A stretch of 64,000 nt of DNA from Bacteroidota bacterium. Lineage in GTDB: Bacteria; Bacteroidota; Bacteroidia; Bacteroidales; Dysgonomonadaceae. Shown here piece after piece: positions 9,178 through 17,538 of this stretch. The DNA lies in the NCBI GenBank assembly GCA_023424395.1, contig JAFADY010000003.1, positions 1-64,000 on the forward strand. The letters run 5' to 3'. The first letter of the stretch is position 1. The number at the start of each line of letters is the position of its first letter. The notes beneath the pieces were generated by a model, which saw only the letters and a list, made by a program, of their open reading frames with translations, was not told where the DNA came from and searched no databases. The position numbers were made by a program, and so were the translations under genes.

Positions 9178-9546
9178 ATGAATAGATATTTGCTGAGTAT
9201 AGGCTCCAATACATACGCCGTAAGAAATATGAAACGAGTGACATCTTTATTGCGGGATGAATTTGCGCCTATTGTTTTTTCTGCCGTTTACGAGAGTGAA
9301 CCGCACGGCGGCAAATACAAGCGTCCGTTTTTAAATATGCTGGCACGATTTTCTTCCGACCTCTCCGAAGAAGATATAAACGAAAAGCTAAAAAATTTAG
9401 AACGGAAGATGGGACGAAAAATGGAAGATAAAAATATCGGACGAGTGATTATCGATATTGATATAATTTGTGTGAGGGATGTTGTTTTGCGCCCAAAAGA
9501 TTTTGAAAGGGATTATGTACAAAAACTATTGGGCGATTTAGTTTAA
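9178..9546 (+). CDS. folK: Short HPPK-like protein (7,8-dihydro-6-hydroxymethylpterin pyrophosphokinase)
   Basis: A 122-residue protein with features of HPPK, which pyrophosphorylates the pterin precursor of folate. It starts RYLLSIGSNTYAVRNM (family LG.N motif), continues with SAVYESEPHGGKYKRPFLNM and LKNLERKMGRK, and ends with IGRVIIDIDIICVRDVVL, the counterpart of the R-x-IDIDILLYG motif with the metal-binding Asp pair. It is shorter than the usual 150-170 residues and lacks the C-terminal PHP..R.FVL part, so activity is uncertain. Its last 9 bases overlap the end of the converging relA-like gene. Confidence 0.7.
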   Translation: MNRYLLSIGSNTYAVRNMKRVTSLLRDEFAPIVFSAVYESEPHGGKYKRPFLNMLARFSSDLSEEDINEKLKNLERKMGRKMEDKNIGRVIIDIDIICVRDVVLRPKDFERDYVQKLLGDLV

Positions 9547-11736
9547 CCTTGTTACGGATTTTACGCCTTTTACCGCTTTCAATTTTTTTGTCAACTGCTC
9601 CAGCATGGCGGTATTCGCGAGCATTACCGCAATATTTCCTTGAAACAATCCGTCGTTTGAATCGATGGAGATGGAGCGCATCTGTACGCCGTCTTCTTTG
9701 GAGATGATCGACATGAGATTAGCTACAATATTGAGTTGGTCGTTGCCGATGACTCTTAACACGGTAGCGTAATTGGACGAACCGGAAGTTTTTCCCGACC
9801 ATCGGGCTTTGATGATGCGGTAACCGAAACGGGAGAAAAGATCGTGGGCATTGGGGCAGTTCACCCGATGTATTTTAATACCCTGCGATGATACAAACCC
9901 GAAGATATCATCTCCGTAAATCGGGTTGCAACAGCGCGCCAGTTTGTAATCTATTCCGGTAAGATTTTGATCGATAATGAGCTCATCCGATGTTTTAAAC
10001 TCCTGCGAATGGGGTTTAATCACGAAATTTTCGGCGCTCGTAATATTTTGCACCTCTCTATGTTCCAATAATTTGTTTCCCATTTCCAAATATTGGTCAA
10101 TTACTCCGTTCACATCTAATTTTTCCGAAGAAATATCTACATAAAAATCGGTAACCGTTTTGTATTTTAACTTTTTAATCAATTGCATCAACAACGAATC
10201 ATCCAAATCGATCTTGCGATTTTTCATTCGCCGCGACAGAGTTTCTTTCGCAATATCTACCTGTTTTCCCGCTTCTTCTTTTAAAAGCTGCCTTATTTTG
10301 GTTTTGGCACGCGAGGTAACTACAAAACTCAACCAATCTTGTTTGGGCGATTGGTGGGACGAAGTGTTTATTTCTACCTGGTCTCCACTTTTTAAAACGT
10401 GCTTGATAGGCACATTTCGGCTGTTTACTTTACCCGATACGCACGAAGCGCCCAGTTTTGAGTGGATTGCAAAAGCGAAATCGAGAATGGTGGCTCCTTT
10501 GGGCAATTTAAACAGATCGCCTTTCGGCGTGAAAACAAAAATTTCCTCTTCGTACAGATCGAGCTTAAAATCGCCGAGTTTGTCGGTCATATCTACATCT
10601 TTGTGCTCCAACGATTCGCGCAACGACTTCAACCATTCGTCCAATGACGACTCTTCTTTCAAACCCTTGTATTTCCAATGTGCCGCAAGCCCTCGCTCGG
10701 CAATGTCATCCATACGCCTTGTGCGTATCTGCACTTCCACCCATTTGGAATCGGGTCCCATAACCGTTATATGCAGCGATTCGTAGCCGTTGCTTTTGGG
10801 AATGGAAAGCCAATCTTTCAATCGCTTGGGATTGGGCTGATACATGTCCGTAACAATGGAATAAACCTGCCAACAGTGCGCTTTTTCCTGCTCGGTAGGA
10901 GAATCCAATATGATGCGGATGGCAAAAAGGTCGTAAATGTTTTCGAAATCTATTTTTTGTTTTTTGAGCTTGTTGTTAATGGAATGAATGGATTTTGTGC
11001 GGCCTTTGATGTCGTAAACCAAATTGGTTTTGTTGAGGCGTTCTTTTAAAGGCGAAATAAATTCCCCGATATATTTTTCTCTGGAGCGTTTGGTTTCGTT
11101 GAGTTTTTGCGCGATGAGGCCGTAAGTTTCTCGGTCGGTGTATTTGAGCGAAAGGTCTTCCAGTTCCGATTTTATGGCGTACAAACCCAACCTGTGCGCC
11201 AACGGCGCGTATAAATAAACGGATTCAACCGACAGTTCCAAACGACGGGCTTCGGCGCCGTGCTTGGCATCGCGCATCATTTGAAGATGTTGCGCCAAGA
11301 GAATAAATACTACGCGCAGGTCTTCGGCAATGGAAAGTAAGAGTTTGATATAATTTTCGGACTCTACGGACGATCTTTTATCGCTCAGATCGTTTACTTT
11401 CTTTAAGCCGCGCAAGATAATTTCCACCTCCTCGCCAAAGTCGGCTTTGGCTTGCGCAAGGGTGTATTTATCTGAAATTACCGGAAAAAGTATGACGGCA
11501 AACAGCGAAGCAATGTTCATCCCGATCTCTTCTACGGCGAGCAAGGCCGTTTTCATGCGGAACAACAACATGCCGGGGGGATACAGGGATTTATCTTCGA
11601 GGACAGCATTTTTCAGTATTTTTTTTAATAACGCTATCTTCTTCGCATTTTTTTCCGTATCGGAAATCCTATACAACTTCTTGTAAACTTCAAGAAATAA
11701 TTCTGCGGGGACTATATTTTCGTCGTTTTGAAACAT
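9538..11736 (-). CDS. RelA/SpoT-family (p)ppGpp synthetase with degenerate hydrolase domain
   Basis: A 732-residue long RSH protein. Order: N-terminal HD-hydrolase-like domain (about 35-190), synthetase (about 235-360) with RLKDW (305-308) and GYESLHITV (317-325), TGS domain (about 398-457, EIFVFTPKGDLFKLP), zinc-finger-like linker (ARCCNPIYGDDI), and C-terminal ACT domain (about 655-732). The hydrolase signature is lost: where the family has LLHDVVEDT there is ILFPVISDK (residues 82-90), and LADRLHNMR is LAQHLQMMR (147-155). It therefore probably makes but does not degrade (p)ppGpp, although its RxKD synthetase loop is of the bifunctional type. A -7 element lies at 11766-11773. Confidence 0.9.
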   Translation of the reverse strand: MFQNDENIVPAELFLEVYKKLYRISDTEKNAKKIALLKKILKNAVLEDKSLYPPGMLLFRMKTALLAVEEIGMNIASLFAVILFPVISDKYTLAQAKADFGEEVEIILRGLKKVNDLSDKRSSVESENYIKLLLSIAEDLRVVFILLAQHLQMMRDAKHGAEARRLELSVESVYLYAPLAHRLGLYAIKSELEDLSLKYTDRETYGLIAQKLNETKRSREKYIGEFISPLKERLNKTNLVYDIKGRTKSIHSINNKLKKQKIDFENIYDLFAIRIILDSPTEQEKAHCWQVYSIVTDMYQPNPKRLKDWLSIPKSNGYESLHITVMGPDSKWVEVQIRTRRMDDIAERGLAAHWKYKGLKEESSLDEWLKSLRESLEHKDVDMTDKLGDFKLDLYEEEIFVFTPKGDLFKLPKGATILDFAFAIHSKLGASCVSGKVNSRNVPIKHVLKSGDQVEINTSSHQSPKQDWLSFVVTSRAKTKIRQLLKEEAGKQVDIAKETLSRRMKNRKIDLDDSLLMQLIKKLKYKTVTDFYVDISSEKLDVNGVIDQYLEMGNKLLEHREVQNITSAENFVIKPHSQEFKTSDELIIDQNLTGIDYKLARCCNPIYGDDIFGFVSSQGIKIHRVNCPNAHDLFSRFGYRIIKARWSGKTSGSSNYATVLRVIGNDQLNIVANLMSIISKEDGVQMRSISIDSNDGLFQGNIAVMLANTAMLEQLTKKLKAVKGVKSVTRLN

Positions 11737-11847
11737 TTTTTGGGTTGTTTGCCTTAAAGGCTTTCCAAAAATACATTTTTTACGGCAAAATTACATGTTT
11801 TTGTGTAGCGAAATTGAAGCATGGTTATTTTAATGAATGAAAAATGG

Positions 11848-11973
11848 CTTCGAAACTTTAATTACAGCCTTCAAACTTGTAATTATCTCTTTCGAGAGTT
11901 TGATTGTGGGTTTCATACTTATAATTATCACCTTCGAACCTTTGATTATGGGTTACTTAATGTGCAGGCAGGA
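11848..11973. repeat. 21-bp-period degenerate tandem array (array A)
   Basis: Units begin at 11848, 11869, 11890, 11911, 11932 and 11953, exactly 21 bp apart, each opening with CTTC/TTTC and mostly followed by an A-rich and a T-rich half (for example CTTCAAACTTG then TAATTATCTC). Translated, it gives five heptads such as LRNFNYS, LQTCNYL and LRTFDYG in a 79-codon open frame, which I regard as a by-product of the 21-bp period. Units are related to array C by eye (14 of 21 positions between one unit of each). Confidence 0.75.
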
Positions 11974-12062
11974 AAAGAAAATAGTGGTGTAACAAAAGTT
12001 CCCTATGAAAAGGTTAAAGAAGAATTAAAATTGCCCAACGGCGCATCAGGGTCTTGGTAGTT

Positions 12063-12224
12063 ATGAAAAGTATGACAATAAGAAAAATATTTCTGTATGG
12101 ATTTCTACTATTTTCATTGGTAGTTTTAATTTACGGAATAATGTTTGCCGTTAGTCAAATGGTTAATATCAAATATTATTTTAACGACAGCCTGCCCTAT
12201 CGGCGACCAATTGCAAGGGTTTAA
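12063..12224 (+). CDS. Possible 53-residue membrane peptide
   Basis: A short open frame starting at ATG 12063, with one predicted transmembrane helix (IFLYGFLLFSLVVLIYGIMF) and a polar tail. It may be a truncated immunity protein of an older toxin cassette, because the upstream frame ends in LPNGASGSW like a toxin tip and the downstream DNA is a toxin fragment. I do not recognise the sequence, no clear ribosome-binding site is present, and chance cannot be excluded. Confidence 0.25.
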   Translation: MKSMTIRKIFLYGFLLFSLVVLIYGIMFAVSQMVNIKYYFNDSLPYRRPIARV

Positions 12225-12508
12225 AAACCCCGCAACGTGGGAAGCAGGTGTTGCATTTGGAGCAACGTTATTCGCCAGTGGAGGACAAGTGGATGAAACT
12301 TTCCAAACTCACGTTAAAAGTGGAAAGTTACAGTTGAAGTTTACCAATCCAACAACTGGTGCAAAAGCACATCAAAACACAAAATCAGGCTATTCATATA
12401 ATCTTGATCCGGGTCGTTTATATGGTAAAAAGATTGAGTTACCAACATATTGATGTCAATTATCCTAATCCTAAACCTTTAAATGTAGACCCAAAGAAAA
12501 AATTATAA
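12190..12508 (+). pseudogene. Frameshifted C-terminal tip of an RHS/polymorphic toxin
   Basis: The plus-strand frame reads GDQLQGFKNPATWEAGVAFG, then TNPTTGAKAHQNTKSGYSYN and LDPGRLYGKKIE. It then hits a stop at 12451, but from 12443 a frame shifted by one base continues QHIDVNYPNPKPLNVDPKKK and ends at 12506-12508, 19 bp before a candidate immunity gene. This is the layout of a toxin module from the end of a large RHS or related polymorphic toxin, without the parent gene. The exact toxin family is not certain. The single-base shift near 12440 makes it non-functional as read. Confidence 0.6.
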
Positions 12509-12527
12509 GTAACTGGAGGATTTTAAC

Positions 12528-12734
12528 ATGATTAAATTTGAGATTGATATTGACACAGTTAGTGTCGAAGTACTCCTTGATTCCGACGGAGTCGATGAGT
12601 TAGTGAATTATTTTCATTTTATAAAAGAAAAAAAAGAGAGTATGCATTTGACAGTAGGTAACGAACTGAATGGTGAATACAGTCAAAATGGCAATAAAAT
12701 TATTAATCACGTAAAATTAATATTCATAGAATAA
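12528..12734 (+). CDS. Candidate immunity protein of the adjacent toxin fragment
   Basis: A 68-residue protein preceded by a good ribosome-binding site (GGAGG, 10 bp before ATG). It starts MIKFEIDIDTVSVEVLL and ends in a beta strand INHVKLIFIE; size, predicted beta-alpha-beta layout and position resemble small Imm proteins (Imm32-like is my best guess, unverified). It follows a polymorphic-toxin tip by 19 bp, the standard toxin-then-immunity order. It is intact although the toxin is broken, so it may protect against related toxins of neighbouring cells. Confidence 0.5.
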   Translation: MIKFEIDIDTVSVEVLLDSDGVDELVNYFHFIKEKKESMHLTVGNELNGEYSQNGNKIINHVKLIFIE

Positions 12735-12779
12735 GGAGTAACAATCCCAATTACCAACGTAATGACACCGCTTACCACC

Positions 12780-12916
12780 GCGCAAATATCCACTACATTT
12801 AAAACCGATTATTGCGGTAATATAATTTACGAAAACGGTGCGGTAAGCAAGATTCTTTCGGAAGAAGGATACATAACGCTTGCAGGCACCACGCCTACGT
12901 ATCATTATTACTCAAA
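12780..12916 (+). pseudogene. RHS-repeat fragment
   Basis: The frame contains TDYCGNIIYENGAVSKILSE followed by EGYITLAGTTPTYHYYS, typical of the conserved segment just before the RHS-associated core in Bacteroidota YD/RHS-repeat proteins. It breaks off after about 46 residues where the next expected segment (a DHLGN-like motif) should follow. No start or full gene is present. Confidence 0.65.
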
Positions 12917-13052
12917 ATTTCCCTTTTCAAAAAAAGTTATCAACAATTTGCTTTTTTGCTCTCAAACGCTTTACCTATCGGCGTTCCGCCCTCTTTTCCC
13001 CTCTTTTTTATTAACCCTTTCACAACAAGCGTTTGGCAGGGGTTGGAAATAA

Positions 13053-13103
13053 TTTTACGACGCCAACGGCAATGTGACGAAAGATAAGGATTTTAGAACC
13101 TGG
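13053..13103 (+). pseudogene. Second RHS/YD-repeat scrap
   Basis: Seventeen codons read FYDANGNVTKDKDFRTW, matching the YDANGNVTKD signature of RHS/YD repeats. It lies downstream of the fragment at 12780 although it would normally precede it, so the region has been rearranged. Confidence 0.45.
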
Positions 13104-13112
13104 CGCTCCGAA

Positions 13113-13143
13113 TTTGTAATACTAATTTCTTTCCTTATTTTTG
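13113..13143 (+). promoter_or_regulatory. -33/-7 promoter of sdaA
   Basis: TTTG (13113-13116), 19 nt, TATTTTTG (13136-13143), a near-ideal Bacteroidota housekeeping promoter. It lies 38 bp before the sdaA start. Confidence 0.75.
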
Positions 13144-13180
13144 TTGCAGAATAAAAATCAACATTCATTATCGCTACAAA

Positions 13181-14407
13181 ATGAAATCGCTAAAAGAACT
13201 TTACCGCATTGGGAACGGGCCATCGAGCAGCCACACGATGGGGCCTAAAAAAGCTGCAGAAATTTTTAAAGATAAAAATCCGGATGCGAAAAAATACATG
13301 GTTACGCTTTACGGCAGCCTTGCGGCTACGGGAAAAGGGCACCTCACAGATGTGGCAGTTTTGAATGTGTTGGAACCAGTGGCTCCTATAGAGATCGTGT
13401 GGCTCCCGAAAACTTTTTTGCCATTTCATCCAAATGCGATGAAGATGGAAGCTTTTGATGCTCAAAACAAAACATTGGATTCATGGACTGTTTATAGTGT
13501 GGGCGGCGGCGCTTTATCGGATGGAGAAAAACCGGTTGGATTATCGGAATCGGCAGAAAAAGATATTTACCCGATGGCCAACTTGGCCGATATTCAGCTT
13601 TGGTGCGAAGAAAACGGCCGCTCTTACTGGGAATACGTGCAAATACACGAAGAGCCGGATATTTGGGATTTTCTGGACGAGGTGTGGAAAGTGATGCAAT
13701 CTGCCGTGAAACGAGGCCTCGACAATGAAGGCGTTTTGCCCGGGCCGCTCAATTTGCCACGCAAAGCGGCATCGTACTACATAAAAGCCAAAGGCTTTAA
13801 AGCATCGCTACAATCGCGCGGATTGGTTTTCGCTTACGCGCTTGCCGTATCGGAAGAAAACGCGGCCGGCGGACAAATAGTTACCGCGCCTACTTGCGGT
13901 TCCTGCGGTGTTGTGCCTTCTATTTTATATCATTTGGAAGAAATCCGCGATTTCAGCAAGACACGAATTCTACGTGCGTTGGCCACTGCCGGCTTGTTCG
14001 GAAATATTGTAAAACAAAATGCATCCATCTCGGGAGCGGAAGTAGGATGTCAAGGAGAAGTTGGCGTGGCTTGCGCTATGGCGGCAGCCGCGGCCAATCA
14101 GCTTTTCGGCGGAAGCCCGGCGCAGATAGAATATGCTGCGGAAATGGGTTTGGAGCATCACCTGGGAATGACATGCGATCCGGTTTGCGGACTGGTACAG
14201 ATTCCCTGTATCGAACGCAACGCATACGGCGCGGCGCGGGCGTTGGATGCCAATTTATACGCTTCGTTTACCGACGGAATCCATCAGGTATCGTTCGATC
14301 GTGTGGTTGAAGTGATGAAACAAACGGGACACGATTTGCCATCGCTTTACAAAGAAACCGGAGAAGGCGGCTTGGCAAGGGATTACAGAAGGATGAAGAA
14401 TTTATAG
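13181..14407 (+). CDS. sdaA: L-serine ammonia-lyase, single-chain iron-sulfur type
   Basis: A 408-residue enzyme that deaminates L-serine to pyruvate and ammonia. The N-terminal beta domain begins RIGNGPSSSHTMGPKKAAE, the family signature. The alpha domain carries the cluster cysteines in APTCGSCGVVPS and in MTCDPVCGLVQIPCIERNA. Both domains are in one chain. A strong promoter precedes it and a repeat element follows its stop codon. With kbl-tdh about 25 kb away it suggests amino-acid fermentation or catabolism by this organism. Confidence 0.93.
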   Translation: MKSLKELYRIGNGPSSSHTMGPKKAAEIFKDKNPDAKKYMVTLYGSLAATGKGHLTDVAVLNVLEPVAPIEIVWLPKTFLPFHPNAMKMEAFDAQNKTLDSWTVYSVGGGALSDGEKPVGLSESAEKDIYPMANLADIQLWCEENGRSYWEYVQIHEEPDIWDFLDEVWKVMQSAVKRGLDNEGVLPGPLNLPRKAASYYIKAKGFKASLQSRGLVFAYALAVSEENAAGGQIVTAPTCGSCGVVPSILYHLEEIRDFSKTRILRALATAGLFGNIVKQNASISGAEVGCQGEVGVACAMAAAAANQLFGGSPAQIEYAAEMGLEHHLGMTCDPVCGLVQIPCIERNAYGAARALDANLYASFTDGIHQVSFDRVVEVMKQTGHDLPSLYKETGEGGLARDYRRMKNL

Positions 14408-14484
14408 AACTTTATTGGGTTTCTTCCGTTGGGGCTTTGCTCCTCGAGAAGGCACAGCGTGGGCGATAACGTGAAAGAAATTAA

Positions 14485-14513
14485 ACGCACAAGTTGCAAA
14501 CTTGCGCGAGCGG
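14485..14513. repeat. 29-nt dispersed hairpin element, copy R1
   Basis: ACGCAC, then CAAGTT-GCA-AACTTG arms, then CGCGAGCGG. The same 29-nt frame recurs at 25889-25917 and 29912-29940, with arm changes that largely preserve pairing in R2. It lies between sdaA and the converging DUF1080 gene. Confidence 0.6.
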
Positions 14514-14521
14514 AGGGGGCT

Positions 14522-15907
14522 TTATTCCGTCATTTTAGGTTTGTACATATCTTCTGCAGTAATGCCGCATTCTTTCATCATTTGAATACAATACTCCAAT
14601 TTCCCGAAATCGGAATCGGTATTATTGGTACCAAAGGTAAATTTTAATCCCGCGGCTTTGGCTTTCCGGATAAATGACTTGTTGGGTATTTTATACCGAT
14701 GATTGATTTCCAGAACCTTATTGGTTTTTACCATGGCATTGATAACTTTGTTTTGTCGTTCATCGGTCCAAAAGATGTCGTATCTGTCGTTCATGGCTTC
14801 GGGAAGGAAAGTGGGATTCACGTAAATATCCATTGGTTCCTGCATTACTTCTACTATTTTTTCCACAATCAAATCCATGTATTGCTGTTCATCATCTATA
14901 AAAACCTCTTCGGGCATCCACAACCGCGTGCGGTTACCTTTGGTATCGGTAAATGTCATGGCGTCGGTGAAAACGTAATCGAATTTCGCGCGAACTTCAG
15001 GTGAAAAAGTTGCCGGCCATTCGCGGCCTTCGCCCTGCATGGCTTGCACAAACGGTTCGCCTTTCATTTTATCGAGATATTCAATTACCTGCACATCGTT
15101 GGTTATGGGAAAACCGATACCGCAATTGGGCGCCAAAGCGTAATTGATGCCATATTTTCGCGATTGCGATTTGGCCAAATCCAACGTCAAATCTTCTTTT
15201 AGATGAACATGATAATCAAGCACCGGAAAATTCGCCTGATGCAATTTGATTATCTCGTCGGTTGTTTCATCGATTGCTTCGGCAAGCTGAGCATGGATGA
15301 TCGGATCTTCGATTTTTAAAGGCGTGATCTCGATTGATTTAATCTCAATAAAACCTTCGGTGTTTTGTACACTTATAGCGCCGCCGGAAAGAATTTGGCC
15401 TACGTTCTCGGGTGTACGATAGGGATTTTCAGGTTCGTTGTATTCAACCAATAACTCTTTGTTTACAGCCACGCTAATTTTTTTACCTTCTACTTTTATT
15501 CGAACATCGAACCACTCATCATTTTTAACGATTGATTTTGTTAAATTTCTTACGGATAAAAGGCTGCCGGTCTTTGTCCACCATTGCGGGCTTTCCAAAT
15601 GGTTATTAAGCGCCACCGCATATCCGCCGTTTCCGTTTTTATCCGTATGAAAACGGATTTCTCCTTTTCCGTTTCCAATGGTTCTGGCAGTTACAAGTAA
15701 TTCAAAATCGGTGAAAAAGTCATCATTCGAAACCATCACTGCGGCTTTTCCCATCTTCACAACAGAATCGGAAACCTCCACCGAACCCGTTACCAACCAA
15801 TTATTTAAATTGACGCCGTTAAAAAGGACGCTTTTTTTGTTTTGATTGTTGCAACCGGAGAAAATGAAGCAAGCGATGCATAAAACGGATAGAACTTTCT
15901 TTCTCAT
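14522..15907 (-). CDS. Lipoprotein with DUF1080 and PHP-like domains
   Basis: A 461-residue lipoprotein (MRKKVLSVLCIACFIFSGC, lipobox FSGC at Cys19). Residues about 28-185 form a concanavalin-like DUF1080/3-keto-disaccharide-hydrolase domain (SVLFNGVNLNNWLVTG, IRFHTDKNGNGGYAVALNN). Residues about 225-461 look like a PHP/TIM-barrel metal-dependent hydrolase (VLDYHVHLKEDLTLD, VLEINHRYKIPNKSF, FTFGTNNTDSDFGKLEY). The pairing suggests a surface or periplasmic enzyme acting on a sugar derivative, but the substrate is unknown. It follows a porin gene by 11 bp, so the two probably form an operon. Confidence 0.75.
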   Translation of the reverse strand: MRKKVLSVLCIACFIFSGCNNQNKKSVLFNGVNLNNWLVTGSVEVSDSVVKMGKAAVMVSNDDFFTDFELLVTARTIGNGKGEIRFHTDKNGNGGYAVALNNHLESPQWWTKTGSLLSVRNLTKSIVKNDEWFDVRIKVEGKKISVAVNKELLVEYNEPENPYRTPENVGQILSGGAISVQNTEGFIEIKSIEITPLKIEDPIIHAQLAEAIDETTDEIIKLHQANFPVLDYHVHLKEDLTLDLAKSQSRKYGINYALAPNCGIGFPITNDVQVIEYLDKMKGEPFVQAMQGEGREWPATFSPEVRAKFDYVFTDAMTFTDTKGNRTRLWMPEEVFIDDEQQYMDLIVEKIVEVMQEPMDIYVNPTFLPEAMNDRYDIFWTDERQNKVINAMVKTNKVLEINHRYKIPNKSFIRKAKAAGLKFTFGTNNTDSDFGKLEYCIQMMKECGITAEDMYKPKMTE

Positions 15908-15918
15908 TTTTCTTTTAC

Positions 15919-16926
15919 TTAAAACGTAAGCATCAATTCTATGGTAAATTTGTTGGAGTCCATCTCTTCATAAAGATTCAAAATATCCAAATTATTTTTG
16001 ATCATATACAATTCGTAATCTAAACGAAAAATGGATGAAAAATATTTTTTTGTAAGGCCTAATCCGAGCCCGAGCGTTAACCGATTAACATCGAAACCGC
16101 TTTCGTCTCGGTTCTTGTCAATGGCATCCCAACGCGCGGCGGGAATAACGTGTTTAAATATCCACGAATCATTTAAAGGAAAAACGTACGCTCCCTGCAA
16201 GTAATACGACAACGTTTGGTCTTCGGGGAAATCTTTGTTATCGCGCTTCATCACTTCCGTTTCCACTTTCCAATTATCTGCTTCGTAGCGCAAATCGGCT
16301 CCATAGAAAAATTCATGAATTTCGGGCATATTAAAATAATCGTAGAATTTGATGGTCGAACGCAAACCTTTCATGCCGCCCAATTCCAAACGTGCGCCGT
16401 AAGACAGCCGGTCACGCCAAACGGGGTCGTTGATGGTGTTGCCGTTGTAAAGGCCTAATTCAATTGAAGTTGGGATCGAACCGATATTGAAATCATAATC
16501 GGCAAGAAACCCGATATCGCGGGTGCTTATAAAATATTTCCCGATAAAAGCTCTGTTGGCAAACATCATGCTTCCGGGCGAAGTTATATAAGAATTGAAC
16601 AAAGGAATACTTGTTTGCCCCAAAGACAAAGAAAGCCCTTCGATGGGAAGGAAGGAGCCATAAAGGTCTAATACTTCGAAGTTTCCATTATTACTTAATT
16701 CAATTTGAGCCCTGTATGAAGCATAAGAAGTGAACATGCCGGAAACACCCAACCTTGAATTCCTGACGGAAAATCGTCCTTTTCCGGTTTCGGAGGCAAT
16801 CTCGAACTTGTTTTTCATGGTACCGTCCACCTTAAATGTCGGATAACGAACGGAATCCGTTTCTTGAGCCCATAAAATAGAGGACAGGCATACAAAAAAA
16901 CCTGTCATAAATATTTTTTTTTTCAT
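15919..16926 (-). CDS. Porin of the phosphate-selective O/P family
   Basis: About 335 residues. A signal peptide (KKKIFMTGFFVCLSSILWAQ) is followed by alternating amphipathic strands and a C-terminal strand ending in Phe (FTIELMLTF), as expected for an outer-membrane beta-barrel. FSVRNSRLGVSGMFTSYASY and LSLGQTSIPLFNSYITSP match the family's first strands. The channel probably feeds the lipoprotein enzyme encoded immediately downstream. Alternative starts exist at 16935 and 16938 (GTG); the ATG at 16926 gives the most regular signal peptide. Confidence 0.75.
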   Translation of the reverse strand: MKKKIFMTGFFVCLSSILWAQETDSVRYPTFKVDGTMKNKFEIASETGKGRFSVRNSRLGVSGMFTSYASYRAQIELSNNGNFEVLDLYGSFLPIEGLSLSLGQTSIPLFNSYITSPGSMMFANRAFIGKYFISTRDIGFLADYDFNIGSIPTSIELGLYNGNTINDPVWRDRLSYGARLELGGMKGLRSTIKFYDYFNMPEIHEFFYGADLRYEADNWKVETEVMKRDNKDFPEDQTLSYYLQGAYVFPLNDSWIFKHVIPAARWDAIDKNRDESGFDVNRLTLGLGLGLTKKYFSSIFRLDYELYMIKNNLDILNLYEEMDSNKFTIELMLTF

Positions 16927-16971
16927 TAAACTCATCACTCGATCTAAACTTTTACTTTATTATTATATTTT

Positions 16972-17538
16972 TCACTCTTCTTTTTCAATCATTTGCTTTT
17001 TAAAATTCAATCCCCAATGATAACCGCCCAAACCGCCATCGGTGCGAACTATTCGGTGGCAAGGTATCACATACGAAACCGGATTGGCGCCTACGGCGGT
17101 GCCTACGGCACGCATCGCTTGCGGATTGCCGATAAACTGCGCCAACGTTTTGTAAGTAGCCAATTTTCCGGATGGGATTTGCAACAATGCTTTCCACACT
17201 TTCAACTGAAAATCGGTTCCGTACAGGTGAAGCGGCAATGCGGAAATCTTCTCGCCCTGGACGGATTTAATGGCTTTTTGGTGAAACGTATTTTCGATTT
17301 CGGAAAGAACAGCTTTAGGAAAACGTTGTTTCAGTTCTTTCAGCATCTCCTCTTTTTCCCCGAAAGCCAAAAAACAAACGCCTTTGTTTGTACAAGCAAC
17401 AAGCGATTTGCCGAAACGGGTTTCGTAAAAATTATACTCTATTTCCAAAACATTCAAATCGTATTTGCCCATAAGAATTACAGGAAATACGTTGTTTGTT
17501 TTTTTCTCTATTTTCTCTACAAGCTTGTTGTTTCTCAT
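16972..17538 (-). CDS. ogt: Methylated-DNA--protein-cysteine methyltransferase
   Basis: A 188-residue suicide DNA-repair enzyme that removes O6-methyl groups from guanine. The C-terminal helix-turn-helix DNA-binding domain has FQLKVWKALLQIPSGKLATY, then AVGTAVGANPVSYVIPCHRI with the acceptor cysteine in PCHR, and GLGGYHWGLNFKKQMI at the end. No Ada-type N-terminal domain is present. The start ATG at 17538 overlaps the apbE stop codon by 4 bp (ATGA), indicating translational coupling; an internal ATG at 17472 is possible. Confidence 0.9.
   Translation of the reverse strand: MRNNKLVEKIEKKTNNVFPVILMGKYDLNVLEIEYNFYETRFGKSLVACTNKGVCFLAFGEKEEMLKELKQRFPKAVLSEIENTFHQKAIKSVQGEKISALPLHLYGTDFQLKVWKALLQIPSGKLATYKTLAQFIGNPQAMRAVGTAVGANPVSYVIPCHRIVRTDGGLGGYHWGLNFKKQMIEKEE

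Noticed and set aside
11821..12060. 79-codon frame with heptad repeats LRNFNYS, LQTCNYL
   Set aside because: The heptads are what any 21-bp-period DNA would give; similar arrays B and C are not coding, and no ribosome-binding site is present.
12762..13052. 96-codon frame as a complete gene
   Set aside because: Only about the first half resembles RHS sequence; the rest is low-quality and has no start context, so it was listed as a fragment.
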